From positions 558,001-622,000 of the forward strand of contig CAWCBG010000014.1 in the NCBI GenBank assembly GCA_963793845.1: DNA of 64,000 bases, given 5' to 3'. The position numbers and the translations under genes were made by a program. How positions within the stretch are numbered: position 1 is the first letter of the stretch; the number at the start of each line of letters is the position of its first letter. The notes beneath the pieces were generated by a model that saw only the letters and a list, made by a program, of their open reading frames with translations, was not told where the DNA came from and did not search any database. Source of the stretch: CAWCBG01 sp963793845. GTDB taxonomy: Bacteria; Acidobacteriota; Terriglobia; Terriglobales; Acidobacteriaceae. This document shows, one piece after another, positions 17,027 through 26,771 of this stretch.

Positions 17027-18295
17027 TTATGCGTAAATTCCGCGCTGGCGGATCGTGTAGGCCACGCGATCGATGGCCAGCATGTAAGCCGCGATGCGGT
17101 TGTTTACATGATGGGTCTCGGCGTAGCGCACCACGTCTTCGAACGAGGACACCATGATGTCCTCCAATTGTTGGTTGACGACCGACTCTTTCCAGAAGTA
17201 GCCCTGGCGGTCCTGCACCCACTCGAAGTAGGACGCGGTCACGCCGCCGGCGTTGGCCAGGATGTCAGGCATCACGAAGACGTGCTTGTCGGCGAGAATG
17301 TCGTCGGCCACGGCAGTCGTGGGACCGTTCGCGCCTTCGACCAGGATCTTCGCTTTCACCTTGTCGGCATTCAGCGAGGTGATCACGTTTTCGGTGGCGG
17401 CGGGCACCAGGATGTCGCAATCGGTGATGAGCAACTCCTCGGTAATGGCGCGCTCGGCCCCCTTGAAGCCGTGGATGTGGCCTTCCTTCAGTTTGTAGTC
17501 CCACAGTGCCTGAATATCGATGCCGTTGCTGTTATAGAGACCGCCATCCCATTCACCGATGCCGATGACTTTGTATCCCGCCTGATGCATCAGCAGCGCG
17601 GCGTTGGAGCCGACGTTACCGAATCCCTGAATGATGACACGCGTCTCTTCACGGTTACGGCGCAGGTGCTTGATGGATTCGTCGCAGATGATCATGACAC
17701 CGCGGCCCGTAGCTTCGCGGCGTCCGCGCGATCCGCCCATATTGAGCGGCTTGCCGGTGACCACGGCGGTCACTGTTTGGCGCATGTGCATGGAGTAGGT
17801 GTCCATCATCCAGGCCATGGTCTGCTCGTTCGTGTTGACGTCGGGGGCGGGAACATCTTTTTCGGGGCCGATGAATTCGATAAGCTCGGCGGTGTAGCGG
17901 CGGGTCATGCGCTCCAGTTCGCCTCGCGACATGCGCTTGGGATCGCAGATGATGCCGCCCTTAGCTCCGCCGAAGGGGATGTTCACGACGGCGCACTTCC
18001 AGGTCATCCAACTGGCCAGGGCGCGGACTTCGTCGAGCGTCACGTCGGGTGCATAGCGCACGCCGCCCTTGGCGGGGCCGCGGGCAATGGAGTGCTGCAC
18101 CCGGTATCCGGTGAAGACCTCGAGTTGTCCGCTGTCGAGCATGACGGGAATATGGACGATGATTTCGCGGGTGGGCTGGCGCAGCACGCGCCAGAGACCT
18201 TCATCCAGTTTGAGTTTTTCTGCGGCGAGATTGAAGCGCGCAGCTTGCGCTTCCCAAGGATTTTTTTCTTGTTCGAGTGTGAGTGAGGTTTCCAT
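17027..18295 (-). CDS. gdhA: Glutamate dehydrogenase
   Basis: A 422-residue Glu/Leu/Phe/Val dehydrogenase that interconverts glutamate and 2-oxoglutarate plus ammonia. Start at METSLTLEQE with CGGAGAATTC before it; an upstream in-frame extension is rejected. Evidence: GGVRYAP, the catalytic Lys112 in PFGGAKGGI, the Asp in PAPDVNT, and the Rossmann loop GFGNVGS. Length and motifs fit the hexameric ~420-residue class with NAD or dual specificity. It is a single gene with its own terminator, convergent with the VOC operon and divergent from trpE. Confidence 0.96.
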   Translation of the reverse strand: METSLTLEQEKNPWEAQAARFNLAAEKLKLDEGLWRVLRQPTREIIVHIPVMLDSGQLEVFTGYRVQHSIARGPAKGGVRYAPDVTLDEVRALASWMTWKCAVVNIPFGGAKGGIICDPKRMSRGELERMTRRYTAELIEFIGPEKDVPAPDVNTNEQTMAWMMDTYSMHMRQTVTAVVTGKPLNMGGSRGRREATGRGVMIICDESIKHLRRNREETRVIIQGFGNVGSNAALLMHQAGYKVIGIGEWDGGLYNSNGIDIQALWDYKLKEGHIHGFKGAERAITEELLITDCDILVPAATENVITSLNADKVKAKILVEGANGPTTAVADDILADKHVFVMPDILANAGGVTASYFEWVQDRQGYFWKESVVNQQLEDIMVSSFEDVVRYAETHHVNNRIAAYMLAIDRVAYTIRQRGIYA

Positions 18296-18563
18296 GAATT
18301 CTCCGAATAGGGCTGGCGTCTTGCGGCGCCATTCGAAGGACGCACCTAAGTTTGGGCGCGGTATCCAGCGTCGGGCGGGCAAACCTTATAAGTATAGGCA
18401 GGCTTCTATCAGGGTGCAACAGAGACCTGCTGTTACCTTGATGATTAACCTGGCTCAGGGCTCCACCATGATTTCAGGCCTGGGTGAGGTGTGTCGGCGC
18501 GACAATCGCTTCCCCGGTAGCGTCTCGTATAATCCAGGGACCGCGACGTTTGCCTGAAAATTC
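18296..18563. promoter_or_regulatory. Divergent gdhA/trpE promoter region
   Basis: It contains TATAAT at 18528-18533, 30 bases before the trpE ATG, a likely -10 for trpE; no good -35 is seen. I looked for a Trp-rich leader peptide or a T-box and saw neither. Confidence 0.4.
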
Positions 18564-20039
18564 ATGATCACACCCGACTACAAAAGCTTTTTGCAGCTGT
18601 GCCGCGACGCCACTCTCATACCAGTGGCGAAGACCCTGAGCGCGGACCTGCTGACCCCTGTCGGCGCATTTCTCAGCATCGCTGCCAAACAACGGTATGC
18701 GTTCCTGCTGGAGTCCGTGGAGGGCGGCGAGAAGATAGGGCGCTATACGTTTCTCGGCGCGAATCCCCGCAAGATTGTGACTGCGCGGGGAAAGCAGATC
18801 ACGATTCGCGAAGGCTCTAACGTCGAACAGCGCGAAGGTAATGTTGTCGAAGTGCTGCGCGAGAATCTGAGGCAACATCGCCCGGCCACAATCGCGAATC
18901 TGCCCCCCTTCACCTCAGGCGGTGTCGGCTACTTCGCCTATGACATGGTGCGGCAGTTCGAACGGCTACCCGAAAGCGCCAAGAACGACCTGAAGCTGCC
19001 GGATTGCATTTTCACGTTCTACGACCGGCTTCTGGCCTTCGATCATCTGCGACACCAGGTACACATTCTTGCAGCCGCGGATGTGCGCTCGGAGTCGCCA
19101 CGTAAGGCCTACGATCGCGCCCTTGCCGACATCGACGCCATCGAACGCAAGCTGGCCCGGGGGGTAAGGACGCGGGACTTCGGCTGGTCGGCAAGCGAGA
19201 AGCCGAAGAAGATCAAGGTGCACAGCAGCACATCGCACAACGACTTCGTTGCCGCCGTTCGGCGCGCAAAAGAATACATCGCCGCCGGCGACATCTTTCA
19301 GGTCGTGCTGTCGCAGCGTCTTGACTTCAAGGCGCCTCGCGATCCGCTGCAGATTTATCGCGCCCTGCGGACGGTCAATCCTTCGCCTTACATGTTCTTC
19401 CTGCAACTTGATGACCTGCACGTGATCGGTGCATCGCCTGAAATGCTAGTGCGTATCAGCGGGAGAAAGCTGGAATACCGCCCTATCGCAGGCACCCACC
19501 GCCGTGGCGCAGACGCCGCTGAAGACGAGCGGCTGATCGAGGCTCTGCGCAACGACGAAAAGGAGCGCGCCGAGCACGTGATGCTGGTCGATTTGGGGCG
19601 CAACGATCTCGGACGGGTGAGTGACTACGGAACGGTCAAGGTGCGCGACCTGATGTACGTGGAGAAGTACTCGCATGTGATGCACCTGGTCTCGGCGCTG
19701 GAGGGCCGCTTGTGCGAAAACCTCGATGCACTCGATGCCGTGGCCGCATGTTTTCCCGCGGGTACGTTGAGCGGGGCTCCCAAAGTTCGCGCCATGGAGA
19801 TTATCGAAGAGTTAGAGCCAGTGCGGCGCGGGGTTTACGGCGGCGCCGTGCTTTATGCCGATCATGCCGGGAATCTGGATTCCTGCATCGCGATCCGGAC
19901 CATGGTCCTGCACAAGAATCGCGCCTACCTGCAGGCCGGCGCAGGCATCGTGGCCGATTCTGATCCCGAGAGCGAGTACCAGGAGTGTATGAACAAGGCG
20001 AGTGCGGTCCTGCGGGCGGCGGAGAAGGGTAGTGGCTAG
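18564..20039 (+). CDS. trpE: Anthranilate synthase component I
   Basis: A 491-residue chorismate-utilising enzyme that makes anthranilate from chorismate, the first step of tryptophan synthesis. The N-terminal Trp-sensing domain includes LLESVEGGEKIGRYTFLG. The C-terminal catalytic domain carries GDIFQVVLSQR, PYMFFL, PIAGTHRRG, DLGRNDLGRV and FPAGTLSGAPKVRAME, all diagnostic. The LLES element that binds tryptophan is kept, so feedback inhibition is likely. Its partner trpG follows 626 bases later; an unrelated small gene has been placed between. Confidence 0.97.
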   Translation: MITPDYKSFLQLCRDATLIPVAKTLSADLLTPVGAFLSIAAKQRYAFLLESVEGGEKIGRYTFLGANPRKIVTARGKQITIREGSNVEQREGNVVEVLRENLRQHRPATIANLPPFTSGGVGYFAYDMVRQFERLPESAKNDLKLPDCIFTFYDRLLAFDHLRHQVHILAAADVRSESPRKAYDRALADIDAIERKLARGVRTRDFGWSASEKPKKIKVHSSTSHNDFVAAVRRAKEYIAAGDIFQVVLSQRLDFKAPRDPLQIYRALRTVNPSPYMFFLQLDDLHVIGASPEMLVRISGRKLEYRPIAGTHRRGADAAEDERLIEALRNDEKERAEHVMLVDLGRNDLGRVSDYGTVKVRDLMYVEKYSHVMHLVSALEGRLCENLDALDAVAACFPAGTLSGAPKVRAMEIIEELEPVRRGVYGGAVLYADHAGNLDSCIAIRTMVLHKNRAYLQAGAGIVADSDPESEYQECMNKASAVLRAAEKGSG

Positions 20040-20071
20040 TGGGCGAGTCCAGAGGAGGGAAGTCCCCCGCC

Positions 20072-20665
20072 ACGAGTTTCGAGTTTCCAGTTTCAAGTTT
20101 CCAGTCAAGAGCAAGGAGGCTCGAGTCTGGTGCGGGTTCGCAGTTTAGACTGCCGAGGATTTCGGCATCCGGATGTTGACGTCGGTTTGTGCTTGAAACT
20201 TCGAACTTGAGACGTGAAACTTGCCACATGTCGCACTCGTACAGAGACTTGTCCGTTTGGCGGAAATCAATGGCGATGGTCAAAGAGGTTTACCAGGTGA
20301 CCAGAGCCTTTCCGAAGGAAGAATTGCACGGACTCACTGCGCAGGTCCGACAAGCAGCCTTCTCGGTTCCGAGCAACAAAGCGGAGGGACAGGGGCGCCT
20401 CTCTACGAAGGAATTTAAACAATTTCTCGCGGTGGCACTGGGCTCGCTCCTGGAAGTGCAAACGCAATTGCTCCTTGCGGCCGATCTCGAATTCATACGT
20501 CAAGAGGTGGCGGATCGGTCGAGCTCAGACTCAGGAAGTACTTCGGATGTTGAACGGGCTTATGGACTCTCTGCCGTATTAATTGGACTGAATCGGAACT
20601 CTACCCTCTCGCGAGGGCCCGTGTTGTGGCTTGAAACCTGAAACTTGAAACTCGAAACTGATTTC
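20072..20665. repeat. GAAACTTGAAACT-type repeats around the four-helix gene
   Basis: Short degenerate copies: CAGTTTCAAGTTTCCAG type around 20072-20103, GAAACTTCGAACTTGAGACG at ~20193-20212, and CCTGAAACTTGAAACTCG at ~20638-20655. Outer copies are in opposite orientation and enclose the four-helix-bundle gene. They fill most of the trpE-trpG spacer. Confidence 0.65.
20228..20582 (+). pseudogene. Four-helix-bundle protein (23S rRNA IVS/S23 type), frameshifted
   Basis: From ATG at 20228 the frame reads MSHSYRDLSVWRKSM, FPKEELHGLTAQVRQAAFSVPSN, 'STKEFKQFLAVALGSLLEVQTQLLLAADL', the clear signature of the S23/IVS-encoded four-helix family. After ~residue 95 the frame goes wrong; the expected C-terminus (VLRMLNGLMDSLPY, stop at 20580-20582) is found one base out of phase. 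So a single-base indel lies about 20500-20530. It is either an error in the sequence or a recent inactivation. The gene splits trpE from trpG. Confidence 0.8.
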
Positions 20666-21241
<576 letters not shown>

Positions 21242-21361
21242 AGTGTGGGGCCGGGGCTGACAGATTCTTCACACCTAAGCGCTATAGCGAAATCGCGCAA
21301 GTAAGAGTCAACTTAATGGAATCGACGCGCCTCGCCGTCAGGGTTTGACGTTGAGCTTAAG

Positions 21362-22582
21362 ATGCCTCATAACGTGAAAAAATCCCTTGGACCCCTATTT
21401 CAGCCGGATCTTAGCCGCAATGTATTCCGCCGCTACCTCCTGGCGGCAGTGGTTTCGATTCTGTGTGTGGTCGTTCGCTGGTATGTTTGGCGCGGTTCCG
21501 ATGATGGATTCCCTTATGCGGCTATGTTTCTCCCCATTGCGCTGTCCGCCTACTATGGGGGATTCGGTCCCGGTGTCACGTCCGTTCTTGTGACCTTGAC
21601 CTTGGGCAATTTTTTCTGGGTTGGAACTCCGTTCACGTTTCAGATCCCGCACACCAGCGCGTTGTTATCCCTATTTGCCTTCTCGGTCACAGGCTTGATT
21701 ATTTCTGCTCTCGGCGAGGCTAATCGCCGGACGGTGACGCACGTCGGCAGCGAAGGAGACATCCAGCGAGTCGCGCAACGGGGCTTGCGCGCCAACGAGG
21801 AGCGGCTGCTCATCGCGGAAAATCTGATGTCGGCCGGGGTGTGGGAATGGGACATCAAGACCAATCAGGTGTACTGGTCCGACGGATATCGCCGGCTGAT
21901 TGACTACCCGCTGGGCGAGGAGCCTAGCTATGAAAAGGGGATGGCTGCGATCCATTCCGAAGATCGTGAGCGGGTGCGCCATTTCACCGAGGAACTGCTG
22001 CGCCAACGTCTGCACAACTGGGTCGTCGAGTATCGCGTTCAGACCGTGACCGGCAAGATTCGCTGGGTCACCGGCAATGCCCGTATTTACTACGACGACA
22101 CCGGAGAACCGACGCGCATGGTCGGGGTCAACGTGGATGTTACCGCCCGCAAGGCAGCCGAGCAGGCAATCAGCAACAACGAAGCTCGGATGCGGTTGCT
22201 TTTGCAGTATGCGCGCGTCGGAGGATGGGAGTGGGACCCAAGGGAGCGGTCCTCAAACTGGTCCCATGAGATGTATGACGTGCTGGGATTGGATCCTTCG
22301 CTGCCTTCGAGTCTGGAGACCTGGTTGAGCCATATTCATCCCGAAGATCGTTCCTACATGCGCGACCTGGTGTACCGCCTGCTCGATGGTTCCGAAGATC
22401 AGTTCCAGTACGAGTACCGAATCATTGGATCTGACGGCGTGCAGCGCTATATTCACGACCGCGGCATGGTGGTCCGGAACGAGAAGGGGCACGGGCACGG
22501 GCCTCGTCTGGTTGGCGTTTCATTCGACATTACCGACCACCGTCGGCAAGAAATCTACGCCAGCTCGCGGACCCTCCGGTGA
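21362..22582 (+). CDS. Membrane PAS-domain sensor protein without kinase domain
   Basis: A 406-residue protein. Residues ~20-115 hold four membrane segments with the PYAAMFLPIALSAYYGGFGPG pattern of the DUF4118/KdpD-type input domain. Two PAS_3-type domains follow (~150-265 and ~275-395); each has the WEWD start, the 'HPEDR' or 'HSEDRE' turn and a 'GVNVDVT' or 'GVSFDIT' end. The frame stops right after the second PAS with SSRTLR, where a histidine kinase or GGDEF domain would normally start. No output domain is found in any frame before the next gene at 22680. It could be a truncated sensor or a stand-alone partner. Confidence 0.85.
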   Translation: MPHNVKKSLGPLFQPDLSRNVFRRYLLAAVVSILCVVVRWYVWRGSDDGFPYAAMFLPIALSAYYGGFGPGVTSVLVTLTLGNFFWVGTPFTFQIPHTSALLSLFAFSVTGLIISALGEANRRTVTHVGSEGDIQRVAQRGLRANEERLLIAENLMSAGVWEWDIKTNQVYWSDGYRRLIDYPLGEEPSYEKGMAAIHSEDRERVRHFTEELLRQRLHNWVVEYRVQTVTGKIRWVTGNARIYYDDTGEPTRMVGVNVDVTARKAAEQAISNNEARMRLLLQYARVGGWEWDPRERSSNWSHEMYDVLGLDPSLPSSLETWLSHIHPEDRSYMRDLVYRLLDGSEDQFQYEYRIIGSDGVQRYIHDRGMVVRNEKGHGHGPRLVGVSFDITDHRRQEIYASSRTLR

Positions 22583-22679
22583 ATGTCCTCACGACGTTCC
22601 GTTGCTGTAGCTCGCTCGGTCGTTGAGTTCTCAGTCTTATACGCGCCCGGCTGCAGCCACCGTCGTTTAGAATTCCTTC

Positions 22680-23402
22680 GTGTCCTCCAGCCAATCAACA
22701 GCCATCGGCGAGGAACCGGTCGCGCCCAGGCTGCCCCTCGGCGAGCGCCTGCAGATCGCACTGGCGTCGTGGCTGGTGTCCGCCATCCTGATGCTGATCG
22801 GATGTACCCTGCGGGTCTCATTCAGCTTCGAAGAGGGAGCGATCCAGAGCATCGATGACAGCGAGCTGCATCCCGGTATCTTTCCGTTCTGGCATTCGTG
22901 CGTTCTGCCATCGGTCTGGATTTTTCGCCGGCGGAATCTCGCCGTACTCACCAGCCGTAGCCGCGACGGCGAGTACATAGCGCGGGTCATTCAGCGCTTC
23001 GGATTCGTGCCGGTACGGGGTTCGAGTTCGCGTGGAGGACAGCGGGGCCTGCTGGAGCTTCGCTCCCTGGTGACCAGCCGCCAGGGCGTCGCCTTCACCA
23101 TCGACGGCCCGCGTGGGCCGCGCCATGTCGCCAAGCGCGGACCAGTGCTGCTGGCGCGAATGACGGGAGTTCCAATCACTGCGTTTTACGTGGCCGTAGA
23201 GCATGCCTGGATTCTCAAGACCTGGGACCGGATGGCGATTCCGCGGCCTTTCTCGCGCGTCCTGATCCGCGTTGCAGCCAAGATTTACGTACCCGCGGAT
23301 GCTGACGATGCTGCCATCGAGCAGCATCACGCCACGATGCAGGCTGCGCTGGATCGTGTGACCGCCTTCGCCGAAGCGCAGTTTTCCTCGCCTCGGGTTT
23401 GA
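22680..23402 (+). CDS. Lysophospholipid acyltransferase family protein (DUF374)
   Basis: A 240-residue protein starting with GTG. After an N-terminal hydrophobic stretch (~25-48) it has FPFWHSCVLP, the DUF374 equivalent of the HX4D acyltransferase motif region, then 'SRSRDGEYIARVIQRFGFVPVRGSSSRGG' and 'FTIDGPRGPRHVAKRGPVLLARMTGVPI', all typical of the family. DUF374 members are thought to work on lipid A or related lipids at the inner membrane. No neighbour supports a pathway. Confidence 0.88.
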   Translation: MSSSQSTAIGEEPVAPRLPLGERLQIALASWLVSAILMLIGCTLRVSFSFEEGAIQSIDDSELHPGIFPFWHSCVLPSVWIFRRRNLAVLTSRSRDGEYIARVIQRFGFVPVRGSSSRGGQRGLLELRSLVTSRQGVAFTIDGPRGPRHVAKRGPVLLARMTGVPITAFYVAVEHAWILKTWDRMAIPRPFSRVLIRVAAKIYVPADADDAAIEQHHATMQAALDRVTAFAEAQFSSPRV

Positions 23403-23478
23403 CAGCCCGTTCCAGCGCAAGTACAGTCTCAATTTCACCCTGAGCAAATTCTTGTTCAGATTGTTCCTTGTCAACTTA

Positions 23479-23649
23479 GGTTCGCGCGTTCCGCCGCAAT
23501 CGGCGGAACTGGGAAGCGGGTGCAACTCCCGCGCTGCCGCGCAACTGTAAGCGAGTTTCTGGACGAAGCGCCACTGTGCCAACGGGAAGGCCTTCGTCGT
23601 AGTTTGCGATTCACTTCGCAACTCGCGAGCCAGGAGACCGGCGCGAATC
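23479..23649 (+). promoter_or_regulatory. Cobalamin riboswitch
   Basis: A full adenosylcobalamin-type aptamer. P1 pairs TTCGCGC (23481-23487) with GCGCGAA (23641-23647). The core strings GGGAAGCGGGTGCAA, CGCAACTGTAAGC, GCCACTGTGCC, GGGAAGGC, and the B12 box GAGCCAGGAGACCGGC occur in the right order. It lies 36 bases before the start of the TonB receptor gene and should repress it when cobalamin is plentiful. No terminator is evident after the aptamer, so control is probably at ribosome access. Confidence 0.95.
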
Positions 23650-23685
23650 ATTCACCAACCCCTTTCGCGTGCAAAGGAGGAGTGC

Positions 23686-25896
23686 TTGTCCATCATTCGT
23701 GTTGCTCTCGTGGCGCTGTTGCTTTGCACAGCGGCGCTCGCCTCCGATCTCAAAATCACCATCCAGAGTCCTGCGGGCGACCGGGTTTCCGGCGTCCAGG
23801 TAAGCCTGTTTCGCGAAAGCGACAAAGCCGGAGTCGGGACGCAGACCAGCGGTGGCGACGGTGTCGCAACGTTTTCCCGCGTCTCCGACGGCAACTATCG
23901 CGCGGTCATACTCGCGCCTGGATTTGCCGAACAATCCATGACCATCAGCGTTCCCCAGACAGAAGCGCTGACCGTGCAGCTGAAGCTGACGGCCACGCCG
24001 CAGACGGTGGTTGTGTCGGCTTCGACGACGCCGGTGCCGGCTGATCAGACCGGGACCTCGATCGACCTGCTGAATTCCGAGCAGCTCACCACTACGAATC
24101 CCGTGTCGGCCAGCGATGCGCTGAGCTATCTTCCGGGGGCCATCGTGAGTTCGACCGGCCGTCGCGGAAATCTCGCCAGCCTGTTCGTTCGCGGTGGCGA
24201 GTCGAATTACAACAAGGTGCTGATTGACGGCGTTCCGGTCAACAACCCCGGAGGCACCTTCGACTTCGGCGTCGTGCCGATGGACAATGTCGAGCGCGTC
24301 GAGTTCGTGCGCGGCCCGGCAAGCACGATCTATGGCTCGGACGCGATGACCAGCGTGGTCCAGCTTTGGACAGCGACCGGATCGACCCGTACGCCGGAAG
24401 TGCAGTTCGGCGCAGACGGTGGCACCTTCGAGACGGCGCACGGCTACGCGTCCATCGCGGGGGCGCGCGGACGCTACGACTACAACGCCTTCGCCGATCA
24501 GTTCGACACCCAGGGACAAGGCGTCAACGACGCCTATACAAATTCACTTCAGGGCGGCAACGTCGGCATCCGCCTGTCAGACAATGTGGCCTTCCGGATG
24601 AGACTGCGCCACTACAACAGCTACACCGGCGTGCAGTCCAACTGGTGGTTCAACGGAAATCCCGAGCTTCCGCCGGATCCTAATCAGTACGCGCATGGCA
24701 ATGACTTTCTGGCCAGCGGTGCGCTCACAATTGCTGGACCCGGCGCCTGGCAACATTCCATTACCGGCTTCGAGTACAACCACCTGGGCCAGAACACCAA
24801 TCCGGTGGACGATCTCGACCGTCCCTTCGACAGCGCCTACAACAGCGTGGCCCGATACAACGTCGCCGGATTTTCCTATCAGGGTGTCTACACACCGCGC
24901 ACCTGGGCGCAGACCACCATCGGCTATACCTTCGAGGACGAAAACGGCAACATCAACAACACTTCGGATGCGGGCGTCACCACCACACACGGATTGCGGC
25001 GCAACTCCTACCTGTTTGGCCAGGAAGGTTTGAAGTGGGAGCGGCTGTCACTGCTGGCCGGCCTCGCGTATGTCTACAACGAGAGCTTCGGCAGCAAAGC
25101 AGTTCCACGGGTGGCGGGAACGTTCCTGTTGTTTCACGGCAATGGAATCTTCAGCGGGACGAGGCTGCGGGGCAGCTACGCTGAGGGCATCAAGGAGCCC
25201 AGCTTCGAGGAATCCTTCGGCATCACGGGAACGTTTCCCACGCTGCCCAATCCCAATCTCCAGCCGGAACAGAATCGCGCGCTGGAGGCCGGATTCGAGC
25301 AAGGCCTCTTCGACAATCGCCTGTCGTTCAGCGCAGTGTATTACCACAACCAGTTTCACGATCAGATCGAGTATCAGTACAACTCGATCGATTTCACCAG
25401 CCAGTACGTGAACTTCAACAGCTCGATGGCGCAGGGCGCCGAGCTCGAGCTGCGAGGACAGATCACACCGCACCTTTCGCTGCTGAGCGGCTACACCTAC
25501 ACTTCGACCCAGATACAGAAGGCGCCGCCGTGCGATCCGCTGCAAGGCTGCGATCCGCGCATCTACGGAGAAGGCGCGCCCCTGTTGCGGCGGCCGAAGC
25601 AAGCTGGGGTCCTGCTGCTGACGTACACCAAACATCGCTGGAGCGCCGATGTGGGTGTCACCGCGGTTGGGCGGCGGCCCGATTCCGACTTCCTCTTCGG
25701 CTACATCCCTCCGATCTACTATGCCGCCGGCTATGCGCGGGTTGATCTGGGCGGCTGGTACCAGATCACGCGTCACATCACGGCCTACGGCAATGTGGGC
25801 AACGCGCTTAACAATCACTACAACGAAGTGTTGGGATACCCGTCGCTCAAGGCGAACTTCCGGGCTGGCTTGCGATTCCGCTTCGGAGGAGAGTAG
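23686..25896 (+). CDS. btuB: TonB-dependent outer-membrane receptor, vitamin B12 transporter
   Basis: A 736-residue outer-membrane receptor. Signal peptide ~1-17 (VALVALLLCTAALAS); a carboxypeptidase-regulatory-like beta domain ~20-100, an addition common in Acidobacteria and Bacteroidetes; plug domain ~115-235 with LFVRGGESNYNKVLIDGVPVN and RVEFVRGPASTIYGSDA; then a 22-strand-type barrel ending in an aromatic-rich GLRFRFGG. It starts with TTG five bases after AAAGGAGG; the only nearby GTG is out of frame. The cobalamin riboswitch upstream identifies the substrate as a corrinoid. No btuCDF genes are in the window. Confidence 0.94.
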   Translation: MSIIRVALVALLLCTAALASDLKITIQSPAGDRVSGVQVSLFRESDKAGVGTQTSGGDGVATFSRVSDGNYRAVILAPGFAEQSMTISVPQTEALTVQLKLTATPQTVVVSASTTPVPADQTGTSIDLLNSEQLTTTNPVSASDALSYLPGAIVSSTGRRGNLASLFVRGGESNYNKVLIDGVPVNNPGGTFDFGVVPMDNVERVEFVRGPASTIYGSDAMTSVVQLWTATGSTRTPEVQFGADGGTFETAHGYASIAGARGRYDYNAFADQFDTQGQGVNDAYTNSLQGGNVGIRLSDNVAFRMRLRHYNSYTGVQSNWWFNGNPELPPDPNQYAHGNDFLASGALTIAGPGAWQHSITGFEYNHLGQNTNPVDDLDRPFDSAYNSVARYNVAGFSYQGVYTPRTWAQTTIGYTFEDENGNINNTSDAGVTTTHGLRRNSYLFGQEGLKWERLSLLAGLAYVYNESFGSKAVPRVAGTFLLFHGNGIFSGTRLRGSYAEGIKEPSFEESFGITGTFPTLPNPNLQPEQNRALEAGFEQGLFDNRLSFSAVYYHNQFHDQIEYQYNSIDFTSQYVNFNSSMAQGAELELRGQITPHLSLLSGYTYTSTQIQKAPPCDPLQGCDPRIYGEGAPLLRRPKQAGVLLLTYTKHRWSADVGVTAVGRRPDSDFLFGYIPPIYYAAGYARVDLGGWYQITRHITAYGNVGNALNNHYNEVLGYPSLKANFRAGLRFRFGGE

Positions 25897-25967
25897 GAAG
25901 TCCGAAGAGGCCGCAGATTAAGCGGATCGCACGATAAGAACAGAAAGAATCTGCGACTCGGCCGTAG

Positions 25968-26642
25968 CTAGTCTTTGCCCTGTCCCACGCCCACGGAATT
26001 CTGGGTATGGTATTTCTGGCGAATTTCGCGCAGACGGTCGACGTGCTGTTCGCTGAGGGGTTGCTGGCGGCCAAGCATGTGGGTGACCAGCGCGATCTTG
26101 GCGTAGTGCTCGACCGTCTCCATATTCATGTAGGCAGTGAGCAGGTTTTCGCCATAGGTGACCACGCCGTGATTGGCCATCAGGATGGCGTCATGATCGT
26201 TGACCAGTGGCGCGAGCGCTGCAGCTAGTTCGGGCGTGCCCGGCGGCTCATAGCTGGCGAGAGGGACTGATCCCAGCGATACTACAATCTCCGATACCAG
26301 CGGACGATCGAGTGCCAGGCCTGCCGCGGCGAATCCAGTGGCTGTGGGCGGATGGGCATGCACCACCGCGCGGACATCGGGCCGCATGCGGTAGATCAGC
26401 ATGTGCATGGCGAGCTCGCTGGAAACTTCGCGCCAGCCGCGCAGCTTACCACCGCGATGATCGACGACCACCAGGTCTTCCGGCTCCATCAGGCCTTTGC
26501 TCATCAGCGTAGGCGTGCAAAGGATGCTGCCGTCGGCCAACCGCACCGATAGATTGCCGTCGGTGGCGGCGACCAGGCCGGTCTGATGAAGCAGTTTGCC
26601 GAAGCGGACGATCTCGTCCCGGTGCTGTTGTTCGTTCTTCAT
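25968..26642 (-). CDS. Class II aldolase/adducin family protein
   Basis: A 224-residue zinc aldolase-fold protein. It has 'GNLSVR' with ILCTPTLMSKG, the metal pair HAHPPTATGFA (two His), LMANHGVVTYG (third His) and the catalytic Glu region 'SSELAMH'. This is the pattern of L-fuculose-phosphate aldolase and L-ribulose-phosphate 4-epimerase. Which sugar phosphate it acts on cannot be told; no sugar genes are adjacent. It is convergent with btuB. Confidence 0.92.
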   Translation of the reverse strand: MKNEQQHRDEIVRFGKLLHQTGLVAATDGNLSVRLADGSILCTPTLMSKGLMEPEDLVVVDHRGGKLRGWREVSSELAMHMLIYRMRPDVRAVVHAHPPTATGFAAAGLALDRPLVSEIVVSLGSVPLASYEPPGTPELAAALAPLVNDHDAILMANHGVVTYGENLLTAYMNMETVEHYAKIALVTHMLGRQQPLSEQHVDRLREIRQKYHTQNSVGVGQGKD

Positions 26643-26771
26643 GCCGCCGAAAAGGAAATCCTCAAAAAAAATGGCTGTCTGCGTATCCTACAGCAGGATC
26701 AGCCCATTCGAAAAGCGCAGACCGCACATTCGCGACAAGGAATCACGCACGCTATAAGGCATAATCGCTGA

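Noticed and set aside
17108..18286. 392-codon plus-strand frame opposite gdhA
   Set aside because: Antisense of glutamate dehydrogenase; composition is typical of shadow frames.
20040..20227. A tryptophan leader peptide or T-box between trpE and trpG, or before trpE
   Set aside because: No run of Trp codons and no T-box sequence; the spacer consists of GAAACTTGAAACT-type repeats and the four-helix gene.
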